Shown: positions 9,537 to 18,620, counted from the first letter of the stretch. The stretch: DNA of 64,000 nt from an uncultured Odoribacter sp. (GCA_910588375.1 CAJUQA010000002.1:186001-250000), one strand, 5' to 3'. Numbers and translations are program-made. Notes: a model not told the origin generated them from the sequence alone.

Positions 9537-10496
9537 TTATTTTAAAAACTCCCGAATCAGCTCTTCTACACGGATATGTTCCGCCTCGGCTTTGTAATTT
9601 TTAAATATACGATGCCGTAAAATGGCCTCGGCGACATACTTGACATCCTCGATATCGGGGGCATACTTCCCTTGTAACGCCGCATGTGTCTTGGCTCCGG
9701 CAATCAGGAACTGGGAAGCGCGGGGACCGGCACCCCAATTCAGGTATTTCTCGGCCAACTCATGTGCTCCGGGTTTGCCGGGACGCGTTTTTGCCACCAA
9801 TTTTACGGCATATTCCGTAATATGTTTCGGGACGGGCATCAGGCGGATAACAGACTGGTACTGCAAAATTTCCGTTCCGCTCAGTATCTTGTTCAGTTTT
9901 TTAAGTCCTTCTCCGGTGGTATTTTCCACAATGCTGATTTCCTCTTCAAGGGTGGGATAGTCCAATACCACGCTGAACATAAAGCGGTCCAACTGGGCTT
10001 CCGGCAGGGGATAGGTACCTTCCTGCTCAATCGGGTTTTGGGTAGCCAGTACGAAGAAAGGCTGCTCCAGTTTCCGGGTAACCCCTGCGGCGGTAATCTC
10101 GCGTTCCTGCATGGCTTCCAACAGGGCACTCTGTGTTTTGGGAGGAGTACGGTTGATTTCGTCCGCTAAAATAATATTGGCGAAAAGAGGACCGGGAATA
10201 AACTTGAACTCCTTATTATTATCCAAAATCTCCGTTCCGATAATATCGGAAGGCATCAGGTCCGGCGTGAACTGAATCCGGTTGTATTTCAGATCCAGCG
10301 TTTCCGATATGGCCGTCACCAACAGGGTTTTTGCCAATCCCGGCACACCGATCAACAGGCAATGGCCGTTGCTGAATATCGAAATCAACACTTTGTCGAT
10401 TACTTCTTCCTGCCCGACAATGGTACGGGAAATTTCTTTTTTAAGCTCCTGGTATTTTCCTTTTAACTGGTCGATCAGTTTTGCATTATCTTCCAT
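9537..10496 (-). CDS. MoxR family AAA+ ATPase
   Basis: 319 residues, usual MoxR length. The Walker A is the family form GVPGLAKTLL near residue 57, the Walker B with helix motif is IILADEINRTPPKTQSALLEAMQE, sensor 1 is ATQNPIEQEGTYPLPEAQLDRF, and a C-terminal lid follows. MoxR ATPases act as chaperones for von Willebrand (MIDAS) proteins. In most Bacteroidetes the gene is followed by DUF58 and Bat genes; here its neighbours are a SurA-like isomerase 18 bp upstream and the OstA-like gene downstream, and no vWA or DUF58 protein is in the window. Either its partners are elsewhere or this copy serves envelope assembly. Confidence 0.93.
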   Translation of the reverse strand: MEDNAKLIDQLKGKYQELKKEISRTIVGQEEVIDKVLISIFSNGHCLLIGVPGLAKTLLVTAISETLDLKYNRIQFTPDLMPSDIIGTEILDNNKEFKFIPGPLFANIILADEINRTPPKTQSALLEAMQEREITAAGVTRKLEQPFFVLATQNPIEQEGTYPLPEAQLDRFMFSVVLDYPTLEEEISIVENTTGEGLKKLNKILSGTEILQYQSVIRLMPVPKHITEYAVKLVAKTRPGKPGAHELAEKYLNWGAGPRASQFLIAGAKTHAALQGKYAPDIEDVKYVAEAILRHRIFKNYKAEAEHIRVEELIREFLK

Positions 10497-10514
10497 TGCT
10501 ACGCTTCTTTTGAG

Positions 10515-11849
10515 TTACTTAATCCAGCCTTCGTATCTGAACTTTGAATTTTTATAATCGTCATCCAAATGGATATAGGTATCGGCTTGTTTTTCCTTAA
10601 TCCACTTTTCCAGTTTTTCCATCTGTTTATCCCGTTTCAACATCATTTCGAATATCATCCAGTCATCTTCCAGATTGGCTTTGTGTTGGGGATAGAATGC
10701 TTTTATCTTTATGATTTTCAGTTCCTCTCCATGTTCCGTACGTTCATTGAAAGGCTCCGAAACTTGGCCCACCTTCATCCGGTTTACCTGACGTGCCATC
10801 TCTCCGCCGATAGCGGCCTTCTCAATGCGGGAATCCCCGTCCGCAGCTGCCATCAGTCCCCCGTTATTGCGGGTTTTCTTATCAGTGGAAAAATAATGCG
10901 CAGCCTCCTCAAACGTCATTTTATTATCCATAATATACGTACGGATCGTATCCAGACGGTGGAGGGCCTCTTCGCGCTCTTCATCCGTCACTTTGGGTTG
11001 CAGGATAATATGTCGCACATTGATTTTTTCGCCCTGGCGGTCAATCAGCTGAATGATGTGGAAACCGAATTCCGTTTCCACGATTTTGGATATTTTGCCC
11101 GGTTTCAGGTTAAAGGCGGCTTCCGCAAACTCCGGTACCATTTCCGTTTTGGACATATAGCCCAATTCGCCGCCCCGGCTGGAAGCCCCGTCTTCCGAAT
11201 AGAGCACGGCCAACGTGTTGAACGTCTTTTCCCCGTTGAGAATCTGGTCCCTGAAACTCCGCAACCGGTCCCGCAAACGCTCTTTTTCCGCATCGCTCAC
11301 GGTAGGTTTCAACACAATCTGCTGTATTTCATATTTGTCCGGAATATCCGGCAGACTGTCCTTGGCTAACTTTTTATAATAGCTTTTGATTTCCGAAGGG
11401 GTACTCCGGATTTTATCCACAATGTGCTGCTGCATGCTTTCGGCAATCAGTTTCTCCCGGGTTGGAGCACGCAAATCATTCTTAATATCCACGAGACTCT
11501 TGTTGAAATAACTCTCCACACGCTCTTTCGAGCCTAATACACTCGTGAAATATTGAATCCGGTTGTTCACTTCAGCCTCCACTTCATCTTCCGTGACGAC
11601 AATACTGTCGATTTTAGCCTGAGCAACCAGCAATTTCTGTATCAGCTGTTTTTCCAGAATATCGGCACGGTAATCACTCGACGACGAGATGACGCCTTGG
11701 CTCTGTTCACTGAGAAATTCGTTCTCGATGTCCGATTTCAGTATAATTTCCTCCCCGACGATGGCCACAATTTTATCCACCACATTGTTTTGAGCGGAGA
11801 GATATACCGAAAGCATTGACAGAACGAGCGATAACAGACACTTTCTCAT
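10515..11849 (-). CDS. SurA-type periplasmic peptidylprolyl isomerase
   Basis: About 444 residues. I start it at the ATG 11847-11849, giving the signal peptide MRKCLLSLVLSMLSVYLSA. Residues about 25-165 are the SurA N-terminal chaperone region (VDKIVAIVGEEIILKSDIE is a family hallmark). Two parvulin domains follow: the first around residues 170-270 (ILNGEKTFNTLAVLYSED, then GGELGYMSKTEMVPEFAEAA) and the second around 275-380 (VRHIILQPKVTDEE, then NNGGLMAAADG). SurA proteins carry unfolded outer-membrane proteins through the periplasm. The MoxR gene follows after 18 bp. Confidence 0.92.
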   Translation of the reverse strand: MRKCLLSLVLSMLSVYLSAQNNVVDKIVAIVGEEIILKSDIENEFLSEQSQGVISSSSDYRADILEKQLIQKLLVAQAKIDSIVVTEDEVEAEVNNRIQYFTSVLGSKERVESYFNKSLVDIKNDLRAPTREKLIAESMQQHIVDKIRSTPSEIKSYYKKLAKDSLPDIPDKYEIQQIVLKPTVSDAEKERLRDRLRSFRDQILNGEKTFNTLAVLYSEDGASSRGGELGYMSKTEMVPEFAEAAFNLKPGKISKIVETEFGFHIIQLIDRQGEKINVRHIILQPKVTDEEREEALHRLDTIRTYIMDNKMTFEEAAHYFSTDKKTRNNGGLMAAADGDSRIEKAAIGGEMARQVNRMKVGQVSEPFNERTEHGEELKIIKIKAFYPQHKANLEDDWMIFEMMLKRDKQMEKLEKWIKEKQADTYIHLDDDYKNSKFRYEGWIK

Positions 11850-11976
11850 ATAGTAATACATTTATGAATTTATATTCTTTCCCTATTTTCAATCAGCCCC
11901 CTAAACTAATATATTTTATTCAAACCGGGGAATAAATCTGTTAAATTCCGGCCGACTTTAAAATTTTACAACGAAT

Positions 11977-12819
11977 TTAGTATATTTTCACATGCTTTTT
12001 CCGGACGGCTTCCTCGTTAATCTGTTTCTCCAGATCGCTTTCAAACTCGAGTTTCTTCTTATTCTTCAGTATCAGCGTAATTTCCTTCCGGACATAATCG
12101 AGAGGGGCGATATTTTCTTTCTTATACACTTCCTTGATTTTCAGAAAATAATAATTTTCGGCATCCTCCTTAATGATACTTTTGGTCTGCCGGAGCTCAT
12201 TTTCCAATTTAGTCACATCTTCCGGCATCAGATTGAAAAGAAATTTCAGTTCAATCCAGTTGTTGTTGAAATCATCGTATTTTTTGGCGTGGGTAATACA
12301 ATAATCATCCAGCAAATCCTTGTCCTCCTGTTTCTCCGATTTAAACCACTTGCGCATCTGGTCCAGATGCGGAGCCGTTTTCGGAAGAATAAAGAAAACA
12401 GCCTTCACAATAGGAGTATTCAATACGAAATTGATTTTATTCTCCTCGTAATATTGCTCTATTTTTTCTTTTTCAATCTCTTCCGACAGCTTCTGGTTAA
12501 TCAGCTTTTGTTTATAACGGTAGATTAAAACCGTCATTTGGTAATCTTCTACCTGCTTATGGATATCTTTTTCTTCCTCCGACAGATTTTCAAGAGCCTT
12601 GTGAAGCAACAACTGCTTGGTAACCCAGTTGCGTATATAATTCCGGGCCATCAGGATACTGTCGTCCGTGCTCGTCTTGGGAGGGATGATACCGACCACC
12701 TCCGAATGCATCAGTTCCGTATCAAAAACGGTTGCTACGACTTCGTCTTCTTCCTGACGGGGGAAAAACTGGCAGGAAGAAGTCAGCAACAAAAGGCAAA
12801 CAAAATGTGTGAATTTCAT
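11977..12819 (-). CDS. PpiC-like lipoprotein, divergent foldase
   Basis: 280 residues beginning with a lipoprotein signal (MKFTHFVCLLLLTSSC). The body is helical and charged, with a SurA-like N-terminal part (EEDEVVATVFDTELMHSEVV, then SILMARNYIRNWVTKQLLLHKAL). Only a weak resemblance to a parvulin domain is visible around residues 130-240, and no clear active-site motif. In related genomes such proteins sit beside surA and guaB. It may be a chaperone rather than an active isomerase. The gap to the SurA gene downstream is 127 bp. Confidence 0.8.
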   Translation of the reverse strand: MKFTHFVCLLLLTSSCQFFPRQEEDEVVATVFDTELMHSEVVGIIPPKTSTDDSILMARNYIRNWVTKQLLLHKALENLSEEEKDIHKQVEDYQMTVLIYRYKQKLINQKLSEEIEKEKIEQYYEENKINFVLNTPIVKAVFFILPKTAPHLDQMRKWFKSEKQEDKDLLDDYCITHAKKYDDFNNNWIELKFLFNLMPEDVTKLENELRQTKSIIKEDAENYYFLKIKEVYKKENIAPLDYVRKEITLILKNKKKLEFESDLEKQINEEAVRKKHVKIY

Positions 12820-12835
12820 GAAGTACGTTTATGGA

Positions 12836-12871
12836 AGAAAGAATTCGGCGCTCCTGCGCCGGACTCTTTCT
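12836..12871 (-). terminator. Two-part hairpin after guaB
   Basis: AGAAAGA (12836-12842) pairs with TCTTTCT (12865-12871), and inside it CGGCGC (12846-12851) pairs with GCGCCG (12856-12861) around the loop TCCT. On the minus strand it follows the guaB stop and ends in a T-rich arm. It may partly separate guaB from the foldase genes. Confidence 0.55.
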
Positions 12872-12884
12872 CTGTGAATCTGTA

Positions 12885-14354
12885 TTATCTGCTGTAATTG
12901 GGCGCCTCGCTTGTGATGGTCACATCATGGGCATGACTTTCCGCCATACCGGAACTGGTGATTTTCACAAACTTGGCTTTGTGCAGCTCCTCGATATTAG
13001 GCGCTCCGCAATAACCCATGCCGGCTCTCAACCCGCCGATCATCTGATAAATCACTTCATACAGCGAACCTTTGAAAGGCACCCGGGCCACAATACCTTC
13101 GGGAACAAGCTTTTTAATATCATCTTCCGCATCCTGGAAATAACGGTCCTTTGAGCCTTTTTGCATAGCCTCGAGCGAACCCATTCCCCGATAAGACTTG
13201 AACTTACGCCCGTTGTAAATAATAGTCTCGCCCGGAGACTCCTCCACACCGGCGAAAAGGGAACCGGCCATCACGGCACTGGCTCCGGCAGCCAAAGCTT
13301 TTACAATATCTCCCGAATACCTTAATCCTCCGTCGGCAATCACCGGAACACCCCGTTTCTTCATCTCCTTGGCCACATTATAAATGGCGGTCAACTGGGG
13401 TACGCCGACACCGGCGATGATACGGGTCGTACAAATGGAACCCGGACCGATACCCACCTTTACGGCATCGGCACCCGCTTCCGCCAGAGCGATAGCCGCT
13501 TCCGCGGTAGCAATATTGCCTACGACAATCTGCAATTCGGGGTAGGTGTTTTTCACTTTTTTCAGCATCTCGATCACGCTCTTGGAATGGCCGTGGGCGG
13601 TGTCAATGACAATGGCGTCCACATTGGCCCGTACCAAAGCTTCCACCCGTTCCATCGTATCGGCCGTTACACCCACTCCGGCAGCCACTCTCAGACGTCC
13701 TTTGGAATCCTTCGAAGCCAGCGGCTTATCCTTGGCTTTGGTAATATCCTTGTAAGTCACCAGGCCGATAAGTTTATTGTTCTTGTCGACAACGGGAAGT
13801 TTCTCGATTTTATGTTGCTGGAGTATTTCCGCCGCTTTTTGCAAATCCGTACTTTCCGTAGTGGTAATCAGTCGGTCACTGGTCATAACCTCCTTGATTT
13901 GTTTACTCATCTGGCCTTCAAAGCGCAGATCCCGGTTCGTCACAATGCCTACCAACGTATTGTCATTATCTACCACCGGAATACCTCCGATTTTAAATTC
14001 CTTCATCAGGTTGAGGGCATCCTGTACGGTTTTGTAAGGTTGGATTGTCACGGGTGCGTAAATCATCCCGTTCTCCGCCCTTTTCACCATTTCCACCTGA
14101 CGGGCTTGCTCCGCAATGGTCATATTCTTGTGAATTACACCGATACCGCCTTCCCGGGCGATGGCAATGGCCATGGCCGCTTCCGTCACCGTATCCATCG
14201 CGGCGGAAACAATAGGCGTTTTCAGTTCGATTCCTTTGGAAAAACGGGAAGTCAAATCCACATTGCGCGGCAAAACTTCCGAATAAGCCGGTACTAAAAG
14301 TACATCATCAAAGGTCAATCCTTCGGCTGTAATTCTATCTTCTATGAATGACAT
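12885..14354 (-). CDS. guaB: IMP dehydrogenase
   Basis: 489 residues from the ATG at 14352-14354 (MSFIEDRITAEGLTFDDVLL, the usual start); an upstream in-frame start would add 21 unrelated residues. It oxidises IMP to XMP with NAD+, the committed step to GMP. The catalytic loop GIGPGSICTTRIIAGVGVPQ carries the nucleophilic cysteine. Two CBS domains interrupt the barrel at about residues 95-215 (MKEFKIGGIPVVDNDNTLVG, then KIEKLPVVDKNNKLIGLV), and the flap reads YRGMGSLEAM. It heads the minus-strand run containing the foldases, MoxR and OstA-like genes, an association seen in other Bacteroidales. Confidence 0.97.
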   Translation of the reverse strand: MSFIEDRITAEGLTFDDVLLVPAYSEVLPRNVDLTSRFSKGIELKTPIVSAAMDTVTEAAMAIAIAREGGIGVIHKNMTIAEQARQVEMVKRAENGMIYAPVTIQPYKTVQDALNLMKEFKIGGIPVVDNDNTLVGIVTNRDLRFEGQMSKQIKEVMTSDRLITTTESTDLQKAAEILQQHKIEKLPVVDKNNKLIGLVTYKDITKAKDKPLASKDSKGRLRVAAGVGVTADTMERVEALVRANVDAIVIDTAHGHSKSVIEMLKKVKNTYPELQIVVGNIATAEAAIALAEAGADAVKVGIGPGSICTTRIIAGVGVPQLTAIYNVAKEMKKRGVPVIADGGLRYSGDIVKALAAGASAVMAGSLFAGVEESPGETIIYNGRKFKSYRGMGSLEAMQKGSKDRYFQDAEDDIKKLVPEGIVARVPFKGSLYEVIYQMIGGLRAGMGYCGAPNIEELHKAKFVKITSSGMAESHAHDVTITSEAPNYSR

Positions 14355-14480
14355 AGGTAATATGTTTTGAGTTTGAAAATATTTTGGCGAAATTACTAAA
14401 AATCCGGATTTATCCACCTCCTTTTCTCACCTTTTTTACTTTTTAACTCCTTCCACCTCTTCCGGTTTTAAACTATTCCA

Positions 14481-14505
14481 CTCTTTCAACTTTTTCTTAC
14501 CTTTG
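14481..14505 (+). promoter_or_regulatory. recQ promoter block (TTTCAACTTTTT..TACCTTTG)
   Basis: The -7 element TACCTTTG (14498-14505) is 20 bp upstream of the recQ ATG. It is preceded by CTCTTTCAACTTTTT, a pyrimidine block that recurs with the same spacing at 18806, at 22144 and, on the minus strand, at 18569. The wider region 14410-14500 is a pyrimidine-rich array of degenerate 8-10 bp units. Confidence 0.5.
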
Positions 14506-14525
14506 TCTTTTCAATGTAAAACACC

Positions 14526-16424
14526 ATGCCGGACATCCGAGAACTACTGAAACAATATTGGGGATACGACAACTTCCGCAGCTTGCAGGAAGAGATTATC
14601 CGTTCCGTTTTGTCAGGCAGGGACACATTGGCCCTCATGCCGACAGGGGGAGGAAAATCCATCACCTACCAGGTAGCGGCATTGGCCACGGAAGGCATTG
14701 GGCTGGTCATTACGCCCCTGATAGCCTTGATGAAAGACCAGGTGGAAGACCTGAAATCCCGCAACATACCGGCAGAAGCACTCTATACCGGCATGTCGGC
14801 CGACCAGGTGGAATCTGTGATAAACAAATGTATATACAACGGCATAAAATTCCTGTACATATCGCCGGAACGCCTGGCCTCCGAAAAATTCCGCACACGC
14901 TTGAAACAGATGCAAATCGGATTGATAGCCGTGGACGAAGCTCATTGCATCTCCCAATGGGGCTATGACTTCCGGCCCTCCTACCTGCGCATTGCGGAAG
15001 TGAGAACTTTTTTTCCCAAAGCGCCGGTATTGGCTCTGACAGCCACCGCCACACCCGCAGTGGTCCGTGACATCCAGAAACAACTGAATTTCCGTGGGGA
15101 AAATGTCCTCTCCAAGAGTTTCCGGCGCGAAAACCTGGCCTATGTGGTCCGGAAGGCAAACAACAAGCTGGACGAACTGCTGCACATCCTGTCCCGGGTG
15201 CAGGGCAGCGCCATTGTATATGTCAGGAAAAGGGAACGGGCGGAAGAATTGACCCGCTTCCTGAATGAAAACGGAATCGGAAGCGATTTCTATCACGCCG
15301 GACTTTCCCCCTTATTACGAGAAAAGAAACAGGAAGACTGGAAAGACAACCTCGTCCGCGTGATGGTGGCGACAAACGCGTTTGGTATGGGAATCGACAA
15401 ACCCGATGTGCGGGTGGTGGTCCATTTCGACATACCGGACAGCCCGGAAGCCTATTTCCAGGAAGCGGGGAGAGCCGGACGGGATGGACGGAAAGCCTAT
15501 GCCGTGCTGCTTTGCAACGAAGCGACAGTGACGGCATTGAAAGAACGCATCACCCAAGGGTATCCCGAAAAAAAATTCATACGCCGGGTGTATGAATGCC
15601 TGGGCAACTATTTCCAGATTGCGGAAGGAGCCGGCGAAGGGTTTGCCTTTGAATTCGATGTGATAGACTTTATCCGGAACTTCAAACTCGACCAGGTGCG
15701 GACATTGTCGGCACTGGGCATCTTGCAGGTGGGGGGATATCTGGAATGTACGACAGAGGTGAATTCCCGTTCTCGCATCTGCTTTGCCGTATCGCGGGAA
15801 AAACTGGACAACTATGTGCCGGAAAACGGACTTGCAGAACGGTTGCTTATATTATTAATGAGAAGATACGCCGGAATTTTTGCACAATATATCTATGTCA
15901 ACGAACAATCCCTTGCCGACGAATTGGGAACTGACCGGCGGGTGGTCTATGAAACATTAATAGCCCTGGCCCGGGTAAAAATCATCAGTTACGTACCCGG
16001 AAACGACCGGCCTTATATTGTGTATCACCAGCCCCGTTTGCCGGCGGGATACGTGACCATCGGGAAAGAAGCCTACGAAGACCGGAAAAAAGCCTACGAG
16101 GGGAAAGTACGGGAGATGGTGAGATACATCGAAGAGCCGGAAGAATGCCGCCAACTTTCCCTGATGCGCTATTTCGGGCAAAAAGAGAGCGCACCCTGCG
16201 GGATTTGCGACATATGCCTGCAAAACAAAACCCCGCATTCCGACAGGAAACATATCCGGGATTCCGTGCTGGAGCTTCTGAACAGAGAAGACATGGAACT
16301 GACAGCTCTCGTGCGGGAACTGCAAGAAGATAAAAAAGAAGTGATGGCACAAATCCGGATATTATTGGATGAAAACCGGATTTATTACAAGACTCCGACC
16401 TGCCTGGCATTGAGCCCCCAATGA
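14526..16424 (+). CDS. recQ: RecQ family ATP-dependent DNA helicase
   Basis: 632 residues. Helicase motifs are in order: motif 0 (YWGYDNFRSLQEEII, residues 13-27), Walker A MPTGGGKSITYQ near 40, DEAHCISQWGYDFRP near 137, TATATP near 170, and the motif VI region QEAGRAGRDGRKA near 318. The RecQ-specific zinc site is complete (CRQLSLMRYFG then CGICDIC, near residues 540-565), following a winged-helix domain. The C terminus is short and I do not see a clear HRDC domain. It unwinds 3'-5' in recombination and fork repair. It abuts the convergent queE with no spacer at all. Confidence 0.95.
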   Translation: MPDIRELLKQYWGYDNFRSLQEEIIRSVLSGRDTLALMPTGGGKSITYQVAALATEGIGLVITPLIALMKDQVEDLKSRNIPAEALYTGMSADQVESVINKCIYNGIKFLYISPERLASEKFRTRLKQMQIGLIAVDEAHCISQWGYDFRPSYLRIAEVRTFFPKAPVLALTATATPAVVRDIQKQLNFRGENVLSKSFRRENLAYVVRKANNKLDELLHILSRVQGSAIVYVRKRERAEELTRFLNENGIGSDFYHAGLSPLLREKKQEDWKDNLVRVMVATNAFGMGIDKPDVRVVVHFDIPDSPEAYFQEAGRAGRDGRKAYAVLLCNEATVTALKERITQGYPEKKFIRRVYECLGNYFQIAEGAGEGFAFEFDVIDFIRNFKLDQVRTLSALGILQVGGYLECTTEVNSRSRICFAVSREKLDNYVPENGLAERLLILLMRRYAGIFAQYIYVNEQSLADELGTDRRVVYETLIALARVKIISYVPGNDRPYIVYHQPRLPAGYVTIGKEAYEDRKKAYEGKVREMVRYIEEPEECRQLSLMRYFGQKESAPCGICDICLQNKTPHSDRKHIRDSVLELLNREDMELTALVRELQEDKKEVMAQIRILLDENRIYYKTPTCLALSPQ

Positions 16425-17252
16425 CTATACCCCAGTCTGATTGCCGAAAAGGGAGAGATGGAGGCGATCGCAATAACGCCATCCGTTCCGGATGCAATAT
16501 TCGAGCACTTGCCGCGTGTTTTGTCGCAATTCCACCGGATGGGCTCCTAACGGCATAAGGAGAATATCCTCATTTTCCCAACCTTTCAGCAAAGAGAGAA
16601 GGTATTGTATTTCTTGCAAATCCTGTCCGCCGGAACAGACGAATTTCAATTGGAAAGACTTCCGGTACTGGAGACAATGGGTGATAAAACATTGAATCAC
16701 TTTGGGTTGCATCCTCCTTTTTTCATGCAACTCGCCATGCGGAGCTGCCGGAACAGAAGCGGACAACTTCGGTGAGAGACTGAAAAAGTCAATGTATCCG
16801 GCCAATTCTTCATCAAAAAGCGTGGCGTTCGTCTCTACGGTCAGATGATAATTCTTAATCTGTTTTAATCTTATACACAATCGCTTAAGAGAATCAATCT
16901 GTAGGAAAGGTTCTCCACCCGTAATGACAATATGCTTTAAATGAGCAGTGTTATATTGTACAACCTTACTAATCTCTTCAATAGAAAGCGCAACGGAGTG
17001 ACGGACGCGATAGGAGGCGTAGGCGGTGTCGCACTCAGAAAAACTTCCGTCCGGTTGTTTCCAGGTACAATGCAGATTGCAACCGGCGAGACGTATGAAC
17101 AGGGACGGCACGCCGTTCAGTTTCCCTTCACCCTGGACAGTTCCGGGAAAATCAAAACCCGATGCGGGAAACTTGGGCAACCTGTTGCCTTCGGCATCCC
17201 ATACAATGGGAAAAATGCCGTCCTCAGCCAATATGAGACGATCCGCATTCAT
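16425..17252 (-). CDS. queE: 7-carboxy-7-deazaguanine synthase, radical SAM, expanded cluster loop
   Basis: 275 residues from the ATG at 17250-17252, which overlaps the queD stop as ATGA. It converts 6-carboxytetrahydropterin to 7-carboxy-7-deazaguanine. The family signature FDFPGTVQGEG and FIRLAGCNLHC is present, and the third cluster cysteine stands in CDT as usual, but 11 residues lie between the second and third cysteines where the canonical form has two (C-x3-C-x11-C). The later motif HIVITGGEPFLQ binds SAM. It is coupled to queD and queC, which supply its substrate and use its product. Confidence 0.92.
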   Translation of the reverse strand: MNADRLILAEDGIFPIVWDAEGNRLPKFPASGFDFPGTVQGEGKLNGVPSLFIRLAGCNLHCTWKQPDGSFSECDTAYASYRVRHSVALSIEEISKVVQYNTAHLKHIVITGGEPFLQIDSLKRLCIRLKQIKNYHLTVETNATLFDEELAGYIDFFSLSPKLSASVPAAPHGELHEKRRMQPKVIQCFITHCLQYRKSFQLKFVCSGGQDLQEIQYLLSLLKGWENEDILLMPLGAHPVELRQNTRQVLEYCIRNGWRYCDRLHLSLFGNQTGV

Positions 17253-17788
17253 TCCGTAAGCATATCCCACCAGTCCGGTGATTCCCATTCCTTCCGGATA
17301 CCTTCGGTAAAGTGCAGGTCCTTCCCGGTGAATGTTACAAACTTCATATCCTCACGAAACGCTTCCGCATAGCCGGTTGCAGTTTCATGCACCCGCACGG
17401 AGGATAACTGCACGTGACCTTCTCCGTTCCGGAAAGTTGTGTTTTTCAGAATGCGGTCGATAGCGTAGAAAAAGAGTAACGAATAGCCTTCCGCCGAAGG
17501 AGATACCGGAATTTCCGCCACTCTCCGATTATAATTGTAAATGAACCGCTTGAATTCCTCCTCTTCACCTGCCCACAGCGAATAAGAATGATCAAAACTC
17601 TCAATAAACATTTTCACCTGGTGGAGCAGCCCGAAATCCATAACCATAAAGCCCCGGTCAAGCTTGTCGGAAGTGATGAAAACCTCTGCAATATAAGAAT
17701 GGCCGTGTATATTCTCCCGGCAAAGTACCGACGAACAATTGCGCACGATGTGGGCGGCCTCGAATTTATATAATTTCCGGATAATCAT
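17249..17788 (-). CDS. queD: 6-carboxytetrahydropterin synthase
   Basis: 179 residues from the ATG at 17786-17788 (MIIRKLYKFEAAHIV, the usual family start; longer in-frame starts run back into queC). It belongs to the 6-pyruvoyltetrahydropterin synthase fold and makes 6-carboxytetrahydropterin from dihydroneopterin triphosphate. Zinc ligands are visible in FEAAHIV and ENIHGHSY, the catalytic cysteine in CRENIHGH, and the conserved MDFGLLHQVK and SFDHSY segments follow. At 179 residues it is longer than the shortest bacterial QueD. The queC stop is 10 bp upstream and the queE start overlaps its stop. Confidence 0.93.
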   Translation of the reverse strand: MIIRKLYKFEAAHIVRNCSSVLCRENIHGHSYIAEVFITSDKLDRGFMVMDFGLLHQVKMFIESFDHSYSLWAGEEEEFKRFIYNYNRRVAEIPVSPSAEGYSLLFFYAIDRILKNTTFRNGEGHVQLSSVRVHETATGYAEAFREDMKFVTFTGKDLHFTEGIRKEWESPDWWDMLTE

Positions 17789-17798
17789 AGGATGGCTA

Positions 17799-18482
17799 TT
17801 AGGATTCTGAATCGTTGAGCAGCGGGTCTTGTATCCCGGCTTCGCGGAAGGCCTTGGCACGTAGCAGACAGCTGTCGCATGTACCGCATGGTTTTTCCGT
17901 TCCCCGGTAGCAACTCCAGGTCTTACCGAAATCCACGCCCAAAGTCGTGCCCCATTGAATCTCTTCTGCTTTTGTCATATGCAGGAAAGGAGCGTGGAGC
18001 GTTATTTTTTTCTTCTGTTCGGCACCCAATACTGTGCCCAGATTGATGGTCTGTTCCATGGAACGGATAAACTCCTCCCGGCAATCTACATAACCGGAAT
18101 AATCCACTTCACTGACACCGATAAAAATATCCGTAATTCCCAATGCGTCGGCATAGGATGCCGCTACGGACAAAAACACCATGTTGCGTGCCGGAACATA
18201 AGTATCAGGGATGGTATTCCGTGCAACATCCCCGTCGTGTATCTCCATTCCCGGATCGGTTAGGGAACAGCCTTTCCATTGGTTCAACAGAAGTTCGACA
18301 ATTTTATGCTCCTTCACACCCGCTTGTTGTGCAACGGCAACGGCGCTCCGGATTTCTTTATCATGTTTCTGCCCGTATTTGAACGTAATGGCATATAATT
18401 CGTCAAAACATTGACTCTTTGCTACATAGAGGGCGGTCGTGGAATCCAGCCCTCCGGATAAAAGTACAATCGCTTTTTTCAT
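17799..18482 (-). CDS. queC: 7-cyano-7-deazaguanine synthase
   Basis: 227 residues from the ATG at 18480-18482 (MKKAIVLLSGGLDSTTALY). The PP-loop SGGLDS marks the ATP pyrophosphatase fold that converts 7-carboxy-7-deazaguanine to preQ0 with ammonia and ATP. The C-terminal zinc site is clear (SCYRGTEKPCGTCDSCLLR). First gene of queC-queD-queE. A minus-strand promoter block stands at 18544-18569. The operon supplies preQ0 for queuosine; queF and tgt are not in the window. Confidence 0.95.
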   Translation of the reverse strand: MKKAIVLLSGGLDSTTALYVAKSQCFDELYAITFKYGQKHDKEIRSAVAVAQQAGVKEHKIVELLLNQWKGCSLTDPGMEIHDGDVARNTIPDTYVPARNMVFLSVAASYADALGITDIFIGVSEVDYSGYVDCREEFIRSMEQTINLGTVLGAEQKKKITLHAPFLHMTKAEEIQWGTTLGVDFGKTWSCYRGTEKPCGTCDSCLLRAKAFREAGIQDPLLNDSES

Positions 18483-18507
18483 GCTTACTCTCAATTATCA
18501 TTTATCG

Positions 18508-18528
18508 GTAGCCGTTGATACGGGCTAC
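18508..18528 (-). other. Small hairpin in the queC 5' leader
   Basis: GTAGCC (18508-18513) pairs with GGCTAC (18523-18528) around a 9-base loop, in the roughly 55-base leader between the promoter and queC. The position invites a preQ1 riboswitch, but I cannot match the known preQ1 aptamer sequences to it. Confidence 0.3.
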
Positions 18529-18543
18529 TCGTCACAAGCAGCG

Positions 18544-18569
18544 CAAAGATAGGAAAAAAGTTGAAACAG
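18544..18569 (-). promoter_or_regulatory. queC operon promoter block (TTTCAACTTTTTTCC-TATCTTTG)
   Basis: On the minus strand the sequence reads CTGTTTCAACTTTTTTCC and then the -7 element TATCTTTG (18544-18551). This is the same pyrimidine block plus -7 arrangement seen ahead of recQ, the structured leader at 18834 and the biotin genes. The ATG of queC is 62 bp downstream. Confidence 0.6.
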
Positions 18570-18620
18570 TTGAAGCGGAGGCTTCCTTTCGGCAGTTTCA
18601 ATCCATACAACTCTTATACT

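Noticed and set aside
8753..9604. Long open frame opposite the OstA-like gene
   Set aside because: Antisense shadow; the minus-strand product has a signal peptide and family repeats, this one does not look like a protein.
14410..14500. Functional tandem repeat array upstream of recQ
   Set aside because: The pyrimidine-rich units are too degenerate to define a period; only the promoter block at its end recurs elsewhere.
18483..18545. preQ1 riboswitch ahead of queC
   Set aside because: Only a small hairpin is present; I could not match the conserved loop and A-rich tail of known preQ1 aptamers, and the leader is only about 55 bases.
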